Shown here one piece after another: positions 5,525 to 7,708 of a stretch of 7,708 bases of DNA. The DNA lies in assembly GCA_002707085.1 (NCBI GenBank), contig PALY01000064.1, positions 11,269 through 18,976 of the forward strand, given 5' to 3'. The notes beneath the pieces were generated by a model, which searched no databases, had not been told where the DNA came from, and saw nothing but the letters and a program-made list of their open reading frames with translations. How positions within the stretch are numbered: the stretch's first letter is position 1; each line of letters begins with the position of its first letter. The position numbers and the translations under genes are program-made. This DNA is from Deltaproteobacteria bacterium (lineage in GTDB: Bacteria > Myxococcota_A > UBA796).

Positions 5525-7708
5525 TCTCGACCCAAGAATTCGATGGTTACTTCGCCGTGGGCTGTACCGACTCCAGCTGTGTTTTCGGTATCGCTGCCGG
5601 AGTTGTAGCTACCGCCACCACCCGCAACTCGGCCACCTTCGCCACCGCTGTAGCCACCGCCACCACCACCTCCGTGACAGCCGCGACCTTGGCCTCCACA
5701 ACCAAAGCCGCCGGCGGCTTCATCGCCACAACTACCACCGATTCCACCTCGCGCAGAATCGATATATGACGAGCCACCGACTCCCCAGCTTCCATCGCCT
5801 CCACCGGCTGAGTACAGCCCACCCCCACCGGAACCCCACGATGATGACGATGCTGGGGCGCCTTCGCCAGGAGATGATGTGCGTTCCGAGCAGCTGTGGG
5901 TGGTCCCACTTCCAGAAGCCGTTGTTCCATTTTCACTGATTGTGGCATCACACCCGTCTTGGCTCACCGATTGACGCGTTCCCCCGCCACCGCCAGCAAT
6001 GATCAATGGCTCGTCGTCCAATGTGGTGACAAATGAGCCACCACCCCCACCGCCATTGGAGCCACTGCTCTGCCCACCACCTTGATGGCCGACGACGATA
6101 AGTAGAACTTCATCGCGAAGCAGCGAGAAGGTACCTGCCATTTCCGCGCCTTTTCCACCCAGGTAGCTGGAGTCTCCGGAGGCACCTCTTGCACCCAGTG
6201 CGGTGATTCTGTAGCGACCACTCGCAGGAACGATCCATTCTTGGAAGCCCTCTGTGACGATGACTTCGTCTTCCAACTCCGTATCTGCATATGTGTCGTC
6301 GCATGCTTCCTGGGAAGGCCCTTGGTAGCCGGTTGCACCGCAGTTGTTGAACTCAACATAGATGTCGAGGCAGATGTCGTCGCCGTCCGTGACGCCGTCA
6401 CAGTCGTTGTCGAGTCCATCACAGATTTCAATGCCGTCTGGACTCACGGTGGCGTCTCCATCATCACAGTCGCCGCCAAGTTCTACGCTCCCAATACCCC
6501 CATCGCATGAACCGAATGCTGATGCAGGATCGCCAAAGCCATCGTCATCTGAATCTACATAAAAGGTGGTCATGACTCCTTCGTCTGTGCTGCCGTCGCA
6601 GTCATCATCCACACCATTACAGACCTCTTCCACGCCAGGATGAACATCACTTCTGGAATCATCACAATCTGAACTGTCTGCAACAGAACCGAGTGGAACT
6701 GTACACGACTCTACAGGAGAGTCTGCATCTCCAAATCCATCCAAGTCCGCATCTGCAAAGAAGGTGGCGGTGACGTCTTCATCGATGAATCCATCGCAAT
6801 CATTGTCTTCACGGTCGCAGACTTCTGCGGCACCCGGAAACACATCGTTGTCGAAGTCATCGCAGTCTCCATCTGTAGAGATCCACATAGAAGACGGGGA
6901 ACTGCACGCCAATAGGGTGGTCGATGCATCACCATAAGCATCTGCATCCCGGTCCATAAACCAGGTGCTGGCATCCGCGGAGTCTTCTCCATCGATACTG
7001 CCGTCACAGTTGTTGTCCAAACCATCGCACAGTTCGGTGGCTCCAGGCATGATGCTGCTGGAACCATCATCACAGTCTTCGCTGTTATCGACCCAGCCAT
7101 CCACGGCGGTACAAGAGGCCGTTAGCGAATCAGGATCACCGTACCCGTCGCCGTCTTCATCGGCCCACCATGTTGGGGCGTCGACTGCATCTTCATCTAC
7201 ACTCAAGTCACAATCGTTATCGATCCCATCACATCGTTCTTCTGCGTCCGGATTCGTCAAGGGGTCTGCATCGTCGCAATCGCTTGGGGTATCGGAATAT
7301 CCGTCCGGTGTATCACAACTTTCCATGGTGACGAACGGGTCGCCATGGCCATCCCCGTCTGAATCTGCATACACAGTGACCGTGGCATCTTCATCGATTT
7401 CACCGTCGCAATTGTTGTCTTCACCGTCGCAGATTTCGTCGGCTCCTGGGTACGTCAATGAGGAACTGTCGTCGCAATCGGTCGGAAAGGAAACATAGCC
7501 AGTGGGGGCCTCGCACCCGTCCCATGTGAATGCGTCTGAGCCATACCCGTCACTGTCGAAATCCAAGTACCAAGTGGGAACAACGTCCTCATCAATCTCT
7601 TCGTCGCAATCGTTGTCGATTTCGTCGCAAATCTCTTCTGCCGCAGGATGAATGGTGGGGTCTTCATCGTTGCAATCACCGTCTTCAACCGTAAACCCGT
7701 CATCGTCG
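5521..7708 (-). CDS. Large secreted protein: MopE-type repeats plus C-terminal ALK/LTK-like glycine-rich domain, 5'-truncated by window edge
   Basis: The reading frame is open to the right edge (first full codon at 7707), so the N-terminus and any signal peptide are outside the window; 728 codons are visible. A TTG at 7566 is internal to a repeat and not a plausible start. Residue numbers below count from that TTG. The visible protein begins with one partial and six complete acidic repeats of 64-69 residues. Each has a D-x-D-x-D-G-x-G-D calcium-type loop, a DCDD motif, and P-G-x-x-E-x-C-D-G-x-D-N-D/N-C-D-G, with about four cysteines. This is the MopE-related putative metal-binding repeat of many myxobacterial surface proteins. 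From residue 406 to 677 it changes to a glycine-rich module with runs of up to seven Gly. This module matches the pattern of the extracellular TNF-like/glycine-rich domain of ALK and LTK receptors (Pfam Gly_rich/ALK-LTK type). No transmembrane anchor, PEP-CTERM or MYXO-CTERM tail is present. It is probably an extracellular binding or adhesive protein; the ligand is unknown. Confidence 0.88.
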   Translation of the reverse strand, partial: DDDGFTVEDGDCNDEDPTIHPAAEEICDEIDNDCDEEIDEDVVPTWYLDFDSDGYGSDAFTWDGCEAPTGYVSFPTDCDDSSSLTYPGADEICDGEDNNCDGEIDEDATVTVYADSDGDGHGDPFVTMESCDTPDGYSDTPSDCDDADPLTNPDAEERCDGIDNDCDLSVDEDAVDAPTWWADEDGDGYGDPDSLTASCTAVDGWVDNSEDCDDGSSSIMPGATELCDGLDNNCDGSIDGEDSADASTWFMDRDADAYGDASTTLLACSSPSSMWISTDGDCDDFDNDVFPGAAEVCDREDNDCDGFIDEDVTATFFADADLDGFGDADSPVESCTVPLGSVADSSDCDDSRSDVHPGVEEVCNGVDDDCDGSTDEGVMTTFYVDSDDDGFGDPASAFGSCDGGIGSVELGGDCDDGDATVSPDGIEICDGLDNDCDGVTDGDDICLDIYVEFNNCGATGYQGPSQEACDDTYADTELEDEVIVTEGFQEWIVPASGRYRITALGARGASGDSSYLGGKGAEMAGTFSLLRDEVLLIVVGHQGGGQSSGSNGGGGGGSFVTTLDDEPLIIAGGGGGTRQSVSQDGCDATISENGTTASGSGTTHSCSERTSSPGEGAPASSSSWGSGGGGLYSAGGGDGSWGVGGSSYIDSARGGIGGSCGDEAAGGFGCGGQGRGCHGGGGGGGYSGGEGGRVAGGGGSYNSGSDTENTAGVGTAHGEVTIEFLGRD
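5536..6351 (-). other. Glycine-rich domain resembling the ALK/LTK ligand-binding (TNF-like plus GlyR) module
   Basis: Read on the - strand, this segment begins FNNCGATGYQGPSQEAC, with cysteines spaced C-x12-C. GFQEWIVPASGRYRITALGA, GTFSLLRDEVLLIVVGHQG, GGGGGGSFV, PLIIAGGGGG, GGFGCGGQGRGCHGGGGGGG and a closing HGEVTIEF strand follow in that order. Human ALK, as I remember its sequence, has the corresponding landmarks in the same order. Both the flanking beta-strand segments and the inserted polyglycine core appear to be present. In ALK the polyglycine forms packed polyglycine-II helices inserted in a TNF-like fold. The resemblance is recognised from motifs and not from an alignment. Confidence 0.75.
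6373..7707 (-). repeat. MopE-type acidic repeats: six complete plus one partial
   Basis: Unit boundaries on the - strand are approximately 7707-7573 (partial, continues outside the window), 7572-7375, 7374-7171, 7170-6964, 6963-6763, 6762-6565 and 6564-6373. Each begins with two aromatic or hydrophobic residues before the Asp-rich loop (for example WWADEDGDGYGD) and ends near DNDCDG--DED. Unit 4 is the most degenerate in the first loop (DRDADAYGD). In unit 2 a Leu replaces the Gly after the final CD. Short DNA segments, mainly those encoding the DNNCDG/DNDCDG part, are nearly identical from unit to unit. Confidence 0.9.

Noticed and set aside
5373..5939. 188-codon + strand frame rich in His/Arg spanning the convergent gene ends
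   Set aside because: It overlaps the TRAP binding protein gene out of frame and is antisense to the glycine-rich domain. Its His/Arg composition is a by-product of CCACC-type glycine codons read on the other strand.
5536..6351. Collagen-like triple-helix repeat
   Set aside because: There is no sustained G-X-Y periodicity and few prolines. Glycine occurs in runs separated by ordinary beta-strand-like segments, which fits the ALK-type glycine-rich domain better.
6373..7707. Possible CRISPR-like or noncoding tandem repeat array with ~200-bp period
   Set aside because: The period is far longer than in a CRISPR array, the units are imperfect, and they translate into in-frame MopE-type protein repeats.

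Overview
The window looks like chromosomal DNA of a Gram-negative bacterium with an elaborate envelope, most likely from Myxococcota/Bradymonadia or a related delta-proteobacterial lineage. The assignment rests on a class A penicillin-binding protein, two probable lipoproteins, a secreted Sel1-repeat protein, and a secreted protein made of MopE-type acidic repeats, which are especially frequent in those groups. GC content is moderate (my visual impression, not counted). No RNA gene, insertion sequence, phage gene or CRISPR array is visible.

Layout: positions 1-5524 hold four genes on the + strand, packed tightly. (1) The 3' part of a class A PBP (1-2688; its 5' end lies outside the window) has all three transpeptidase motifs but a spacer of about 400 residues between SxN and KTG. 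(2) A small probable lipoprotein with TPR-like helices (2685-3476) overlaps the PBP by 4 bp (ATGA). (3) An exported Sel1/Hcp-like repeat protein (3489-4337) has seven C-x7-C motifs spaced exactly 36 residues apart. (4) A TRAP-type solute-binding protein (4394-5524) carries a Tat signal and a lipobox; no TRAP permease gene is in the window. On the - strand, converging on this cluster and sharing the CTAG stop tetranucleotide, is the 3' part of a large surface-type protein (5521 to beyond 7708). It has at least six full MopE-like D/C-rich repeats followed by a C-terminal glycine-rich module.

Functional reading: genes 1-3 look like an envelope set. It comprises a peptidoglycan synthase, a translationally coupled lipoprotein that could be its cognate activator (by analogy with LpoA/LpoB/LpoP), and a disulfide-rich periplasmic repeat protein of the family that includes the Helicobacter penicillin-binding Hcp proteins. 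The TRAP binding protein may be cotranscribed but has no evident link to wall synthesis. The most striking observation is that the C-terminal module of the - strand protein matches, motif by motif, the extracellular TNF-like/glycine-rich ligand-binding module of animal ALK/LTK receptor kinases, here carried on a bacterial calcium-type repeat stalk.
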